Assembly: GCA_036835325.1 (NCBI GenBank)
Contig: DAITMF010000018.1
Coordinates: 1 to 56,602 of the forward strand
Length of the DNA stretch: 56,602 bases
From: CAMCHP01 sp036835325
Lineage (GTDB): Bacteria > Bacteroidota > Bacteroidia > Flavobacteriales_D > Sanyastnellaceae
Direction of reading: 5' to 3'
Shown: piece after piece, positions 35,089 through 43,274 of the stretch
How the letters are laid out: every line of letters starts with the position of its first letter
Position numbering within the stretch: the stretch's first letter is position 1
The notes under the pieces: generated by a model
The model's database searches: none
Told to the model about the DNA's origin: nothing
What the model saw: the letters and a program-made list of their open reading frames with translations, nothing else
Translations under genes and position numbers: made by a program

Positions 35089-36655
35089 GGTATTCGTCAA
35101 AGGTCATCATCTTATCAACGCAGCCTTTTGGCGTTAACTCAACAATGCGGTTGGCAACTGTTTGCGTGAATTGGTGGTCGTGTGAAGTGAAGAGCACCGT
35201 ACCGGGGAAATCCATCAATGAGTTGTTGAAGGCGGTGATTGACTCCAAGTCAAGGTGGTTGGTGGGTTCATCAAGCATCAACAAATTGGCCTGACGCAGC
35301 ATCATGCGCGAAAGCATGCACCGCACTTTTTCTCCACCTGAAAGCACATTGGCTGCTTTTTGTGTTTCTTCTCCGCTGAACAGCATTTTGCCCAAGAACC
35401 CGCGAATGTACACTTCATCTTTTTCGTTGCTGAACTGACGCAGCCAATCAACGAGGTTAAGCTTGGTGTTGAAGAACTCAGCGTTTTCAAGCGGCAAATA
35501 GGCCGTCGTGATGGTTTGTCCGAACTGAAAACCACCACTGTCGGCGTTCATCGACCCATTGAGGATTTCAAAAAGCGCTGTGGTTGCCAAGCTGTTTCGG
35601 CTGATGAAGGCGATTTTGTCGCCTTTGTTCACGTTGAGGTTGAGGTCAGTAAACAGCGCAACGCCATCAATCGACTTCGACAAACCTGAAATGTGAAGAA
35701 TCTGGTCACCGGCCTCGCGCTCCTCTTTAAAAATGATGGCCGGGTACTTGCGCGATGACGGTTCAATGTCGTCAAGGTTAATCTTATCAAGCAGCTTTTT
35801 ACGGCTGGTTGCCTGCTTCGACTTCGATGCATTCGCACTGAAGCGTGCGATGAACTCCTGAAGTTCTTTCTTCTTTTCTTCGGCTTTTTTATTGGCCGAT
35901 TGACGCTGGCGTAACGCCAACTGGCTGCTTTCGTACCAAAAGCTGTAGTTGCCCGTGAAGAGCTTTACTTTTCTGAAATCAATGTCGACAACGTGCGTGC
36001 ATACCGTGTCGAGGAAGTGACGGTCGTGCGAAACCACAATTACGGTGTTCTTGAAGTTAAGTAGGAAATCTTCAAGCCAATTGATGGTGTGGAGGTCAAG
36101 GTCGTTCGTAGGTTCGTCAAGGATGAGCACGTCGGGGTTGCCAAACAGCGCCTGCGCCAATAGCACGCGTACCTTTTGGTTACCGTTGAGGTTCTCCATC
36201 ACTTGATCGTGCACGGCTTCTTCAATGCCCAAGCCGCTCAAGAGTGAAGCAGCATCCGATTCGGCATTCCATCCGTCCATCTCAGCAAAGGCGGTTTCCA
36301 ACTCTGACGCCCGAATGCCGTCTTCATCAGAAAAATCAGCCTTGGCATAAATGGCATCTTTCTCGTGCATGATGTTCCACAGTTCGGTGTGGCCCATCAG
36401 CACAGTATCGATTACCCGCACTTGGTCAAAGGCATAGTGATCTTGTTTCAATACGGCCATGCGGCGGCCCGGTTCGAGGTGGATACTGCCACGGGTGGGG
36501 TCAATCTCACCGGAAAGAATTTTCAAAAAGGTCGATTTACCGGCACCGTTTGCACCAATAACACCGTAACAGCTATCGCCTGTGAACTTGAGGCTTACCT
36601 CATCAAAAAGAATGCGCTTGCCGAATTGAAGCGACAAATCATGTACTGAAAGCAT
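35042..36655 (-). CDS. ABC-F family ATPase (YbiT-like)
   Basis: 537 residues, two fused nucleotide-binding domains without membrane helices, as in ribosome-associated ABC-F proteins. Domain 1 is canonical in Walker A (G-A-N-G-A-G-K-S-T, Lys40) and Walker B (L-I-L-D-E-P-T-N-D-L-D), but its signature is N-L-N-G-N-Q-K. The linker near 250-300 contains the S-A-N-A-S-K-S-K-Q-A-T-S-R segment typical of YbiT-type members. Domain 2 has a good signature (L-S-G-G-E-K) and Walker B (M-L-D-E-P-T-N-H-L-D), but its Walker A region reads S-R-N-S-L-A-T-T-A, without the GKS/T. Composite sites are therefore asymmetric. ABC-F proteins act at the ribosomal E site on stalled or drug-bound ribosomes; the exact role here is unknown. 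Confidence 0.9.
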   Translation of the reverse strand: MLSVHDLSLQFGKRILFDEVSLKFTGDSCYGVIGANGAGKSTFLKILSGEIDPTRGSIHLEPGRRMAVLKQDHYAFDQVRVIDTVLMGHTELWNIMHEKDAIYAKADFSDEDGIRASELETAFAEMDGWNAESDAASLLSGLGIEEAVHDQVMENLNGNQKVRVLLAQALFGNPDVLILDEPTNDLDLHTINWLEDFLLNFKNTVIVVSHDRHFLDTVCTHVVDIDFRKVKLFTGNYSFWYESSQLALRQRQSANKKAEEKKKELQEFIARFSANASKSKQATSRKKLLDKINLDDIEPSSRKYPAIIFKEEREAGDQILHISGLSKSIDGVALFTDLNLNVNKGDKIAFISRNSLATTALFEILNGSMNADSGGFQFGQTITTAYLPLENAEFFNTKLNLVDWLRQFSNEKDEVYIRGFLGKMLFSGEETQKAANVLSGGEKVRCMLSRMMLRQANLLMLDEPTNHLDLESITAFNNSLMDFPGTVLFTSHDHQFTQTVANRIVELTPKGCVDKMMTFDEYLSDARVAEQLAGLAK

Positions 36656-36677
36656 GAGAACGTGGAAATTTTCGGTG

Positions 36678-36685
36678 CAAAGGTA
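36678..36685 (-). promoter_or_regulatory. -7 promoter element TACCTTTG for the ABC-F gene
   Basis: Exact TAnnTTTG match on the minus strand, 22 bases before the ATG at 36655. Confidence 0.62.
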
Positions 36686-36718
36686 GCTGTTTGTTTAACA
36701 AAATTTGAGTCGCGTGCA

Positions 36719-36749
36719 TTGTGCAGCCGCGTTGAAGCGGTTACATTAG
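36719..36749 (+). promoter_or_regulatory. Possible promoter of the ABC efflux operon (TTG-N20-TACATTAG)
   Basis: TACATTAG at 36742-36749 has one mismatch from TAnnTTTG and is preceded by TTG at 36719-36721 with 20-base spacing. It lies 11 bases before the ATG at 36761. Confidence 0.4.
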
Positions 36750-36760
36750 TCGACCGTTTC

Positions 36761-37456
36761 ATGATTGAACTTCGCAACATTACCAAGAGTTACCGCACCG
36801 GCAAGAATGCTATGCAGGTTTTAAAGGGCATCGACCTTGACATCGCCAAAGGTGAACTCGTCTCCATTATGGGCTCATCGGGCTCTGGCAAGTCTACCTT
36901 GCTCAATATTTTGGGCTTGCTCGATGGACATGATGGAGGCACCTACCGGCTTGATGGCATGCCGATGGATAAACTCGATGAATCAACCGCAGCGAAGTAC
37001 CGCAGCAAGTTCATTGGGTTCGTTTTTCAAAGCTTCAACCTTGTCGGGTACAAAACAGCCCTCGAAAATGTGGCACTTCCTTTGTACTACCAAAAGGTTC
37101 CACGCAAAGAGCGCAACAAAAAGGCCCTTGAGTACCTCCGTAAAGTGGGTTTGGCAGAGTGGGCCAATCACTTGCCCAATGAAATGAGCGGTGGCCAAAA
37201 ACAGCGCGTCGCCATTGCCCGGGCATTGATCACTGAACCGCGTGTAATTTTTGCCGATGAACCCACCGGCGCACTCGACAGTGTTACCAGTGAAGAGGTG
37301 ATGCAGTTGCTTAAAGACGTTAACCGTGAAGGTATCACCGTGGTCATCGTAACCCACGAAAATGACATTGCTGCGCAAACTCAAAGGGTCATCCGGTTGA
37401 AAGACGGCCGAATTGAGTCATCCGGCGAAGCCGAGAAAATCATGCACCATGTTTGA
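36761..37456 (+). CDS. MacB/LolD-type ABC transporter ATPase subunit
   Basis: 231 residues from ATG 36761; the upstream in-frame start at 36662 would give a non-homologous 33-residue extension covering the promoter. Canonical motifs: Walker A G-S-S-G-S-G-K-S-T-L-L near 38, Q-loop F-V-F-Q-S-F-N-L, signature M-S-G-G-Q-K-Q-R, Walker B V-I-F-A-D-E-P-T-G-A-L-D and H-loop V-T-H-E. It drives the two FtsX/MacB-type permeases encoded immediately downstream. Its last eight bases (ATGTTTGA) overlap the start of the next gene, which indicates translational coupling. Confidence 0.95.
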   Translation: MIELRNITKSYRTGKNAMQVLKGIDLDIAKGELVSIMGSSGSGKSTLLNILGLLDGHDGGTYRLDGMPMDKLDESTAAKYRSKFIGFVFQSFNLVGYKTALENVALPLYYQKVPRKERNKKALEYLRKVGLAEWANHLPNEMSGGQKQRVAIARALITEPRVIFADEPTGALDSVTSEEVMQLLKDVNREGITVVIVTHENDIAAQTQRVIRLKDGRIESSGEAEKIMHHV

Positions 37457-38675
37457 TCGCGACAAGTGGCTCGAAATTTTGCACACCATGGTGCAAAATC
37501 CGCTGCGCACTTTTCTCACCGGCGTGAGTGTGGCCCTCGGTATTTTCATTTTGGTGGTGATGCAGGGAATGGGATTTGGTTTGCAAAACGGCGTGTTTCA
37601 GCAGATTCAAAACGATGCGGTCAACTCAATCTGGGTACGGAACGGCCAAACCAGCCTTGCCTACCGCGGATTGAACCCCGGACGTTGGGTGCGCTTCGAC
37701 AACCGCGACCTAAACCACGTGGTGCAAAACATCGAAGGCGTTGCCGGGTACTCAGGTCGCGTGGGCATTTGGAATGCACAAATGACCTACGGTAAAGAAA
37801 CCCAAAACTTCGGCTCACGAGGCATTCATCCGGGCAACCAAGAACTTGAAATGGTTGAACTCACAGCCGGGCGCTACATCAACGAAGGCGATTTGATCGA
37901 AGAACGCAAGGTCGCCGTCATCGGAAAAACAATCGTCGACGACCTCTTCAGAGGAAAAGACCCCATCGGCGAGTACTTTACATTGAACGGCGTGCAGTTC
38001 GTAGTCATCGGACATTTTGAAGACCCCAAAAGCCGCTGGGAAAACCGCCAGGCCTACATCCCAATCACCACGGCCCAGAAAATTTTTGGCCGTTCTGACG
38101 CACTCGACATGTTTGTGGTGTCAACCGGTGACCTTTCATTTGACGAAACCAAGCGCATGGCCGTTGACATTGAGAACTACCTCAAAGAGCGGCACAACAT
38201 TCACCCCGACGACAATCGGGCCATTCGTGTCACCAACAACAACGAAGAATTCAAAACCTACCTCGATGTGTTCGTGGGCATCCGAATGTTTATTTGGGTT
38301 ATTGGTGGGTTTACCCTTCTTGCCGGCATCATTGGCGTGGCCAACATCATGTCGATTGTGGTTAAAGAGCGCACCCGTGAAATTGGCATTCGAAAGGCGT
38401 TGGGGGCGTCGCCGTTCACCATTTTGTCACTGATCATTCAAGAGGCCCTCTTTCTAACGCTTGTGGCGGGCAGCTTCGGTTTGGTGGCCGGTGTAGTGCT
38501 GCTTGAGTTCGCGGGCGATGCCGTTCAACACGAATACTTCGCGAACCCGGCGGTGAATTTTGCAATTTGCGCCACCGCACTGGCTGTGCTTGTCGTGGCC
38601 GGCGCATTGAGCGGACTCGTACCGGCGCTTCGAGCAGTCGCTGTTAGTCCGGTCGAAGCATTAAGAACCGAGTAA
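37449..38675 (+). CDS. MacB/FtsX-type ABC permease, first paralogue
   Basis: 408 residues from ATG 37449, which overlaps the ATPase stop codon by eight bases. Topology is MacB-like: one N-terminal helix (about 18-40), a periplasmic domain of about 230 residues (MacB_PCD), then three helices (about 285-310, 330-360, 370-395) with R-T-R-E-I-G-I-R-K-A-L-G-A-S-P, the cytoplasmic coupling segment of the FtsX family. The C-terminal A-V-x-P-V-E-A-L-R-T-E is also typical. It couples ATP hydrolysis to mechanical movement of the periplasmic adaptor rather than transporting across the inner membrane. Confidence 0.93.
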   Translation: MFDRDKWLEILHTMVQNPLRTFLTGVSVALGIFILVVMQGMGFGLQNGVFQQIQNDAVNSIWVRNGQTSLAYRGLNPGRWVRFDNRDLNHVVQNIEGVAGYSGRVGIWNAQMTYGKETQNFGSRGIHPGNQELEMVELTAGRYINEGDLIEERKVAVIGKTIVDDLFRGKDPIGEYFTLNGVQFVVIGHFEDPKSRWENRQAYIPITTAQKIFGRSDALDMFVVSTGDLSFDETKRMAVDIENYLKERHNIHPDDNRAIRVTNNNEEFKTYLDVFVGIRMFIWVIGGFTLLAGIIGVANIMSIVVKERTREIGIRKALGASPFTILSLIIQEALFLTLVAGSFGLVAGVVLLEFAGDAVQHEYFANPAVNFAICATALAVLVVAGALSGLVPALRAVAVSPVEALRTE

Positions 38676-38677
38676 TC

Positions 38678-39943
38678 ATGGGGCTATTCGATGGTGATAA
38701 GTGGTTGGAGCTGTTGCAGGTGATTCTGCGCAATCCGGTGCGCGCCTTCCTCAGCGGGTTGGGCGTAGCTTGGGGCATTTTCATGCTCATCATCACACTG
38801 GGTTCAACACAGGGGCTTGAAAACGGCATCCGCGCTGACATGCCCAACCGCGCAGAAAACAGCATGTTTTTGTGGACGATGGGCACCTCCATGCCCTACA
38901 AAGGGTTCAAAAAAGGCCGTTACATTGAGCTACAGAATGCCGACGTTGACTACATCAAAGAAAACGTGGCCGCTGTTGACCTTGTTTCACCGCGCGTTCA
39001 GCTCGGCGGGTGGCGCGGCGCAAACAATGTAACGCGCGATGTAAATGCGGGCGCATTCAACGTGTACGGCGATATGCCTGAATACATCACCATTGAACCG
39101 ATCGACGTGTACAATGGCCGGTACCTCAATTACGGCGACATCAACGAAGAGCGGCGCGTGTGCGTGATAGGTGAGCGGGTGCGTGAAGTGCTTTTTCCCG
39201 AAGGAGGCGACCCTGTTGGCGAATTCATCCAAATCAGTGGAGTGAATTTCACGGTGATTGGGGTGTACAAGTCGTTCAGAAGGGGAGAGGATGCCGATGA
39301 GGCCGTTCAATCGATTTTCGTACCCTTGCCGACCTTTCAAAAGGTGTTCAATTTTGGCGATTACATCGGATGGATGAGCATACTGATCAAGGAAGGTGTG
39401 AGCGCAAACGACGGTGCTGACGATGTGGTGGCTGCTTTAAAAGTGCGGAAGAGCGTCCACCCCGACGACCCCCGCGCTTTTGGATTCTGGACGATGGCTG
39501 AGGAGTTTGAAGAGGTGAATGCTGTTTTTTCAGGTTTCAACATCGTTGCCATTGTATTTGGAGGATTGGTGTTGCTCGCCGGAATCATTGGCATCGTGAA
39601 CATCATGCTCATCACCGTTCGTGAGCGCACCAAAGAAATTGGCATTCGCCGAAGCATCGGCGCAACGCCCATGACGATCGTGCGGCAAATCGTTGCCGAA
39701 ACCGTTTTTTTGACCACCTTGGCCGGCCTTACCGGTATGATTTTCGGCGTGTTCGCCCTTGAAGGGGTGAATCTTGCCCTTGAAGGAGCCGGCGACGCCG
39801 GTTCGTTTCGCGAGCCGGGCATCGACGCAACAACCGTCATACGCGCCATCGGAGTGATGGTGCTCATGGGCGCCTTCGCCGGAATTTTACCCGCCCTTCG
39901 CGCTGTGGCGGTGCAACCCGTTGAAGCGCTCAGATCTGAATAA
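38678..39943 (+). CDS. MacB/FtsX-type ABC permease, second paralogue
   Basis: 421 residues, beginning two bases after the first permease. Same topology, with an N-terminal helix about 20-42, a periplasmic MacB_PCD domain, and three C-terminal helices. The coupling segment is R-T-K-E-I-G-I-R-R-S-I-G-A-T-P, and the end is A-V-Q-P-V-E-A-L-R-S-E. The N-terminal F-D-x-D-K-W-L-E-L/I-L is shared with the first permease, showing tandem duplication, but the sequences have diverged, so the pair probably works as a heterodimer with one ATPase. Confidence 0.93.
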   Translation: MGLFDGDKWLELLQVILRNPVRAFLSGLGVAWGIFMLIITLGSTQGLENGIRADMPNRAENSMFLWTMGTSMPYKGFKKGRYIELQNADVDYIKENVAAVDLVSPRVQLGGWRGANNVTRDVNAGAFNVYGDMPEYITIEPIDVYNGRYLNYGDINEERRVCVIGERVREVLFPEGGDPVGEFIQISGVNFTVIGVYKSFRRGEDADEAVQSIFVPLPTFQKVFNFGDYIGWMSILIKEGVSANDGADDVVAALKVRKSVHPDDPRAFGFWTMAEEFEEVNAVFSGFNIVAIVFGGLVLLAGIIGIVNIMLITVRERTKEIGIRRSIGATPMTIVRQIVAETVFLTTLAGLTGMIFGVFALEGVNLALEGAGDAGSFREPGIDATTVIRAIGVMVLMGAFAGILPALRAVAVQPVEALRSE

Positions 39944-39963
39944 CGAATTGTAAACCTGCATAC

Positions 39964-41070
39964 ATGAACAAAGGTTGCCTTTACGCTCTCATCGTTTTTG
40001 TGGTTGTCATCCTCGGAGGAGCAGCCTTTACCTTGTATTTCCTCAAAGCCAAAGAAGATACGGGGCCATTGCTCTACGATACCCAACAGCCGGTAATCGG
40101 CAACATCGTAGCGCGCACCGTTGCCAATGGTAGCGTGCAACCGCGAAAAGAAGTGCTTATCAAACCGCAAATCAGCGGAATCATCAAAAGCATCTTCGTT
40201 GAAGCAGGCGACCGCGTAAAAAGCGGTGACCTTTTGGCGCGTGTGCAAGTGATTCCCGATATGGTGAGCATGAGCAATGCCGAAAACCGATTGGAGCGCG
40301 CACGCATTTCCCTTGACAATGCCAACATGGATTACGACCGTAACAAAGAGCTCATCGACAAAGGCGTAATTTCGGTCGCCGAATTTCAACAGTTTGAAAT
40401 CGCCCGCAGGCAAGCACGTGAAGAACTTAACGCAGCCGAAGACAACCTCCAAATCGTGCGCGAAGGCGTTGGCAGACGCGCAGGTAGCGCCACACTGACC
40501 GAAATTCGCTCAACCATCTCAGGCATGGTGCTCGATGTGCCGGTGAAAGAAGGCAACTCAGTTATTGAGGCCAACAACTTCAACGACGGCACTACCATTT
40601 GCACCATCGCCGACATGGACGATCTCATCTTCCAAGGAAAGCTCGATGAATCAGAAGTGGAGAAGCTCGCCGTGGGCATGGACCTTATATTGACCATCGG
40701 CGCCATCGAAGACAAATCGTACAGCGCCGTGTTGGAATACATCGCCCCAAAAGGCGTTGAAGAAAACGGCGCCATCCAGTTTGAAATCCGCGCAGCGGTA
40801 AAACTCGATACCACCGATTTCATCCGCGCAGGCTACAGCGCCAATGCCAATGTTGTGCTTGACCGACGCGACAGTGTAATCACCATTTCAGAGGCACTTG
40901 TGCAATACGACCAAGCGCAAAAACCCTTTGTAGAAGTTTCAACCGGCAACAACGCCTTTGAACGTCGCGACATTGTCACCGGACTCAGCGACGGACTCAA
41001 CGTTGAAGTGGTTGAAGGGCTTTCGAAAGACGATGCCGTGAAGGTGTGGAACAAACCCCGAAGCAACTGA
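39964..41070 (+). CDS. MacA-like periplasmic adaptor (HlyD/RND family)
   Basis: 368 residues. An N-terminal membrane anchor (about 6-27) is followed by the first half of a lipoyl/barrel-sandwich domain (G-x-V-Q-P-R-K-E-V-L-I-K-P-Q-I-S-G), a helical hairpin (about 105-165), the second lipoyl half (T-I-S-G-M-V-L-D-V-P-V-K-E-G), a beta-barrel domain and a membrane-proximal domain ending in G-L-S-D-G-L-N-V-E-V-V-E-G-L. It would link the permeases to an outer membrane channel. No TolC gene belongs to this operon; the TolC gene nearby is on the other strand. Confidence 0.92.
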   Translation: MNKGCLYALIVFVVVILGGAAFTLYFLKAKEDTGPLLYDTQQPVIGNIVARTVANGSVQPRKEVLIKPQISGIIKSIFVEAGDRVKSGDLLARVQVIPDMVSMSNAENRLERARISLDNANMDYDRNKELIDKGVISVAEFQQFEIARRQAREELNAAEDNLQIVREGVGRRAGSATLTEIRSTISGMVLDVPVKEGNSVIEANNFNDGTTICTIADMDDLIFQGKLDESEVEKLAVGMDLILTIGAIEDKSYSAVLEYIAPKGVEENGAIQFEIRAAVKLDTTDFIRAGYSANANVVLDRRDSVITISEALVQYDQAQKPFVEVSTGNNAFERRDIVTGLSDGLNVEVVEGLSKDDAVKVWNKPRSN

Positions 41071-41072
41071 TG

Positions 41073-41101
41073 TTGCGCTGACGGTGGTTTGCTTACTTTT
41101 G
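41073..41101 (+). promoter_or_regulatory. Promoter TTG-N18-TACTTTTG for the methyltransferase gene
   Basis: TTG at 41073-41075 and an exact -7 element at 41094-41101, four bases before the ATG at 41106. The best promoter in the window with both elements; it predicts a leaderless mRNA and separates this gene from the efflux operon. Confidence 0.68.
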
Positions 41102-41105
41102 CCGC

Positions 41106-41870
41106 ATGGCACTCATTGAAGAAATGGACCGCAGCGGAAACCGATTGTTCCGCTACCGCAGTTACCTCCCCGTAGTATTGTACATCTTGGCAGCCCTCGT
41201 CGTTTGGGCTGAGGCCGATGACCACCTTGATCACCGTTCGCTTGCTTGGTCGCTGATTTGCTTGGGCGTGGGCTTGTTCGGACAGCTCATACGGATGTTT
41301 ACCGTGGGGTTCACCCCGAAAGGAACCTCAGGACGCAACACCAAAGAAGGTCAAGTTGCCGAAACCTTGAACACGAAAGGCATTTATTCGCTGGTGCGCC
41401 ACCCGCTCTATCTCGGCAATTTCTTCATGTGGCTGGGCATCATCCTGTACGTTGGCAACTGGTGGTTCAGCCTGGTGTGCACCTTGCTTTTTTGGGTGTA
41501 CTACGAACGCATCATGTTCGCTGAAGAGTTTTTCTTGCGCAAGAAATTCGGCCAGATTTACCTCAATTGGTCTGATAAAACACCTGCGTTCTTTCCTACG
41601 TTTAAGAATTTCGCTGGCGCGGATGTGGAGTTTTCGCTCAAGAACGTCCTCAAGCGTGAGTACAACGGCTTCTTCGCGCTCTTCTTGAGCTTTGCCTTGG
41701 TGAATGCCATGAAGAACTACCGCGATTTCGGCTTGCTTGAAGTGGAGTACATTCTTGATCCGCTGTGGCGCTGGGCCTTGCCTGCGGCGTTTGTGGTCTT
41801 CATTGTGCTGCGCACATTGAAAAAGAAAACCCGCATTTTGAATGTGGAAGGACGCGAGTACGTCGCTTAA
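41106..41870 (+). CDS. ICMT/PEMT-type membrane methyltransferase
   Basis: 254 residues. Helices about 18-36, 46-66, 108-140, 190-207 and 222-240. The methyltransferase core is the Y-S-L-V-R-H-P-L-Y-L-G-N-F segment near 98, then Y-Y-E-R-I-M-F-A-E-E near 135, the SAM-binding pattern R-H-P-x-Y-x-G ... E-E of isoprenylcysteine/phospholipid methyltransferases. After W-S-D-K-T-P-A-F-F-P there is a ~90-residue C-terminal part with two more helices that the common short family members lack. The substrate is probably a lipid or a thiol/isoprenoid; not resolved. The stop directly abuts the end of the convergent TolC gene. Confidence 0.87.
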   Translation: MALIEEMDRSGNRLFRYRSYLPVVLYILAALVVWAEADDHLDHRSLAWSLICLGVGLFGQLIRMFTVGFTPKGTSGRNTKEGQVAETLNTKGIYSLVRHPLYLGNFFMWLGIILYVGNWWFSLVCTLLFWVYYERIMFAEEFFLRKKFGQIYLNWSDKTPAFFPTFKNFAGADVEFSLKNVLKREYNGFFALFLSFALVNAMKNYRDFGLLEVEYILDPLWRWALPAAFVVFIVLRTLKKKTRILNVEGREYVA

Positions 41871-43274
41871 TTAGAACAGCAGTTCTTCGGGCGAGTAGGT
41901 GAGGAGGGCGAGTTTCCACTCAAGCATTACCCGCTTTTTTTGGATGCTGATGTAGCTCATTTGCGCCGCGATGTAATTGGTTTCGCGTAGATTCACCAGC
42001 AACAGGGTGCTTTCTCCGAAAAGCATGCGTTTGTTTTCCATCCGTAGCAGTTCGCGCGTATTCTCAACGTTTTGGCGCACAAGTTCAAGTTCTTGCTTCA
42101 AGAAGGCCAACTGGTTGTTGAGCTGTTCGAAGCGCAGCATCAATTCACGTTCATACGCCGAGAGTTGGATCTCAAGCTGCTGAAGTTTGATGTTGGCCAT
42201 TTTGAGTTTGGCGCGCTCTTTGCGGCTAATCAATGGAAAGTATGCGCTGAAGCCAAACACAGCAGCATCGCCTGACACCGATAGGGTTTCACCCCGGGTG
42301 CTCAGCGCTTTGCCCTTGAGGTAAATGTCGGGCTTGATTTGCTCCCGGGCGAGCAAGCGGTCGAGCCGAGCCGTTTGCACCTTGAAAGCAGCCAACTCCA
42401 CTGCAGGGTTAATGAGGGGTGAACGATTCAGTTGCGAAAGTTGGCTAACATCACTGGTCCATGTGCTGTCAGGTGCAAGTCGTCCGAGTCGGTATTCGCG
42501 GTAGAGCGAAGCATCCCAAATGAGGTTGCCGGCGCCCTGGTACCAAACTTCCATAAGCTGCCGTGTTTTCAGGAAATCGGCTTCGCGTTGGAGGTAGAGG
42601 TTGTGCGCCTCGAGCGTATCCATGCCGGTGGCCAAACCTTGCCGAAATCGGGTTAAGATCTGCTGACGGCGCACAGCTGCCAGGTCGCGGATTTCTTCGC
42701 GCAGGGCCAGGTCTTGCGTTGTAGCAAACCAATTCCAGTACAAATCAGCGGCGTCGTACACGACGTATCGGCTGCGCAGTTCGAGCATGCTCACCGCGGC
42801 GTCAGCATCGATGCGTGATTTTTGCAGTTTCGTTTGGTCTTCGGTTCGAAACAACCCGTCACCAATCGGTACGGCCACTTCGGCAAAGAGTAAGCCCTCG
42901 GCGGGTGTGTTGAACTCAGGATTGATGAACTGCCCGCTGTTGCGCTCGGCACCGGCCTTCACCTTGATACCCGGAGGTAGTTGCCACGACAGTGCCGCGT
43001 TTTGGTAATTGTAGTAGTTTTTATCGTCGAAGTCTTTGTTCATCCAATCGGCATACACAGCCGGGTCGAACGCGGCACGGTTTGCCTGTACCTCTTGGTT
43101 GGCGCGCTCCACTTCGAGCTCTTCGGTGATGAGCATCGGGTGGTACAAGAGCACTTGACGCAGAAACTCACGTTCCCCGATCAAGAGTGTATCTTGGCTA
43201 CTTTGCCCATCCGCGCGCAGCGCAAACAGAAAAACAAAAACCGTAAAAAGGAGCTTACTTCTTCTCTTCACCAC
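41871..43274 (-). CDS. TolC-family outer membrane efflux protein
   Basis: 467 residues. Signal peptide about 1-23 (ending A-D-G-Q). Two repeats of paired long helices and two-strand barrel segments are visible: helix-rich regions about 40-75, 130-220, 270-330 and 345-445, with the characteristic Y-x-A-x-Y-x-D-W and L-N-L-R-E-T-N-Y-I-A-A-Q-M segments. It forms the trimeric outer membrane channel of a tripartite exporter. The first 20 bases overlap the end of the HlyD gene, so it is the last gene of the ABC-HlyD-TolC operon. Confidence 0.88.
   Translation of the reverse strand: MVKRRSKLLFTVFVFLFALRADGQSSQDTLLIGEREFLRQVLLYHPMLITEELEVERANQEVQANRAAFDPAVYADWMNKDFDDKNYYNYQNAALSWQLPPGIKVKAGAERNSGQFINPEFNTPAEGLLFAEVAVPIGDGLFRTEDQTKLQKSRIDADAAVSMLELRSRYVVYDAADLYWNWFATTQDLALREEIRDLAAVRRQQILTRFRQGLATGMDTLEAHNLYLQREADFLKTRQLMEVWYQGAGNLIWDASLYREYRLGRLAPDSTWTSDVSQLSQLNRSPLINPAVELAAFKVQTARLDRLLAREQIKPDIYLKGKALSTRGETLSVSGDAAVFGFSAYFPLISRKERAKLKMANIKLQQLEIQLSAYERELMLRFEQLNNQLAFLKQELELVRQNVENTRELLRMENKRMLFGESTLLLVNLRETNYIAAQMSYISIQKKRVMLEWKLALLTYSPEELLF

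Noticed and set aside
36662..36760. Longer start of the ABC ATPase gene
   Set aside because: The extension has no homology, overlaps the promoters, and the family starts at M-I-E-L-R-N-I-T.
37413..37448. Longer start of the first ABC permease
   Set aside because: ATG 37449 matches the second permease's N-terminus and gives the common stop/start overlap.
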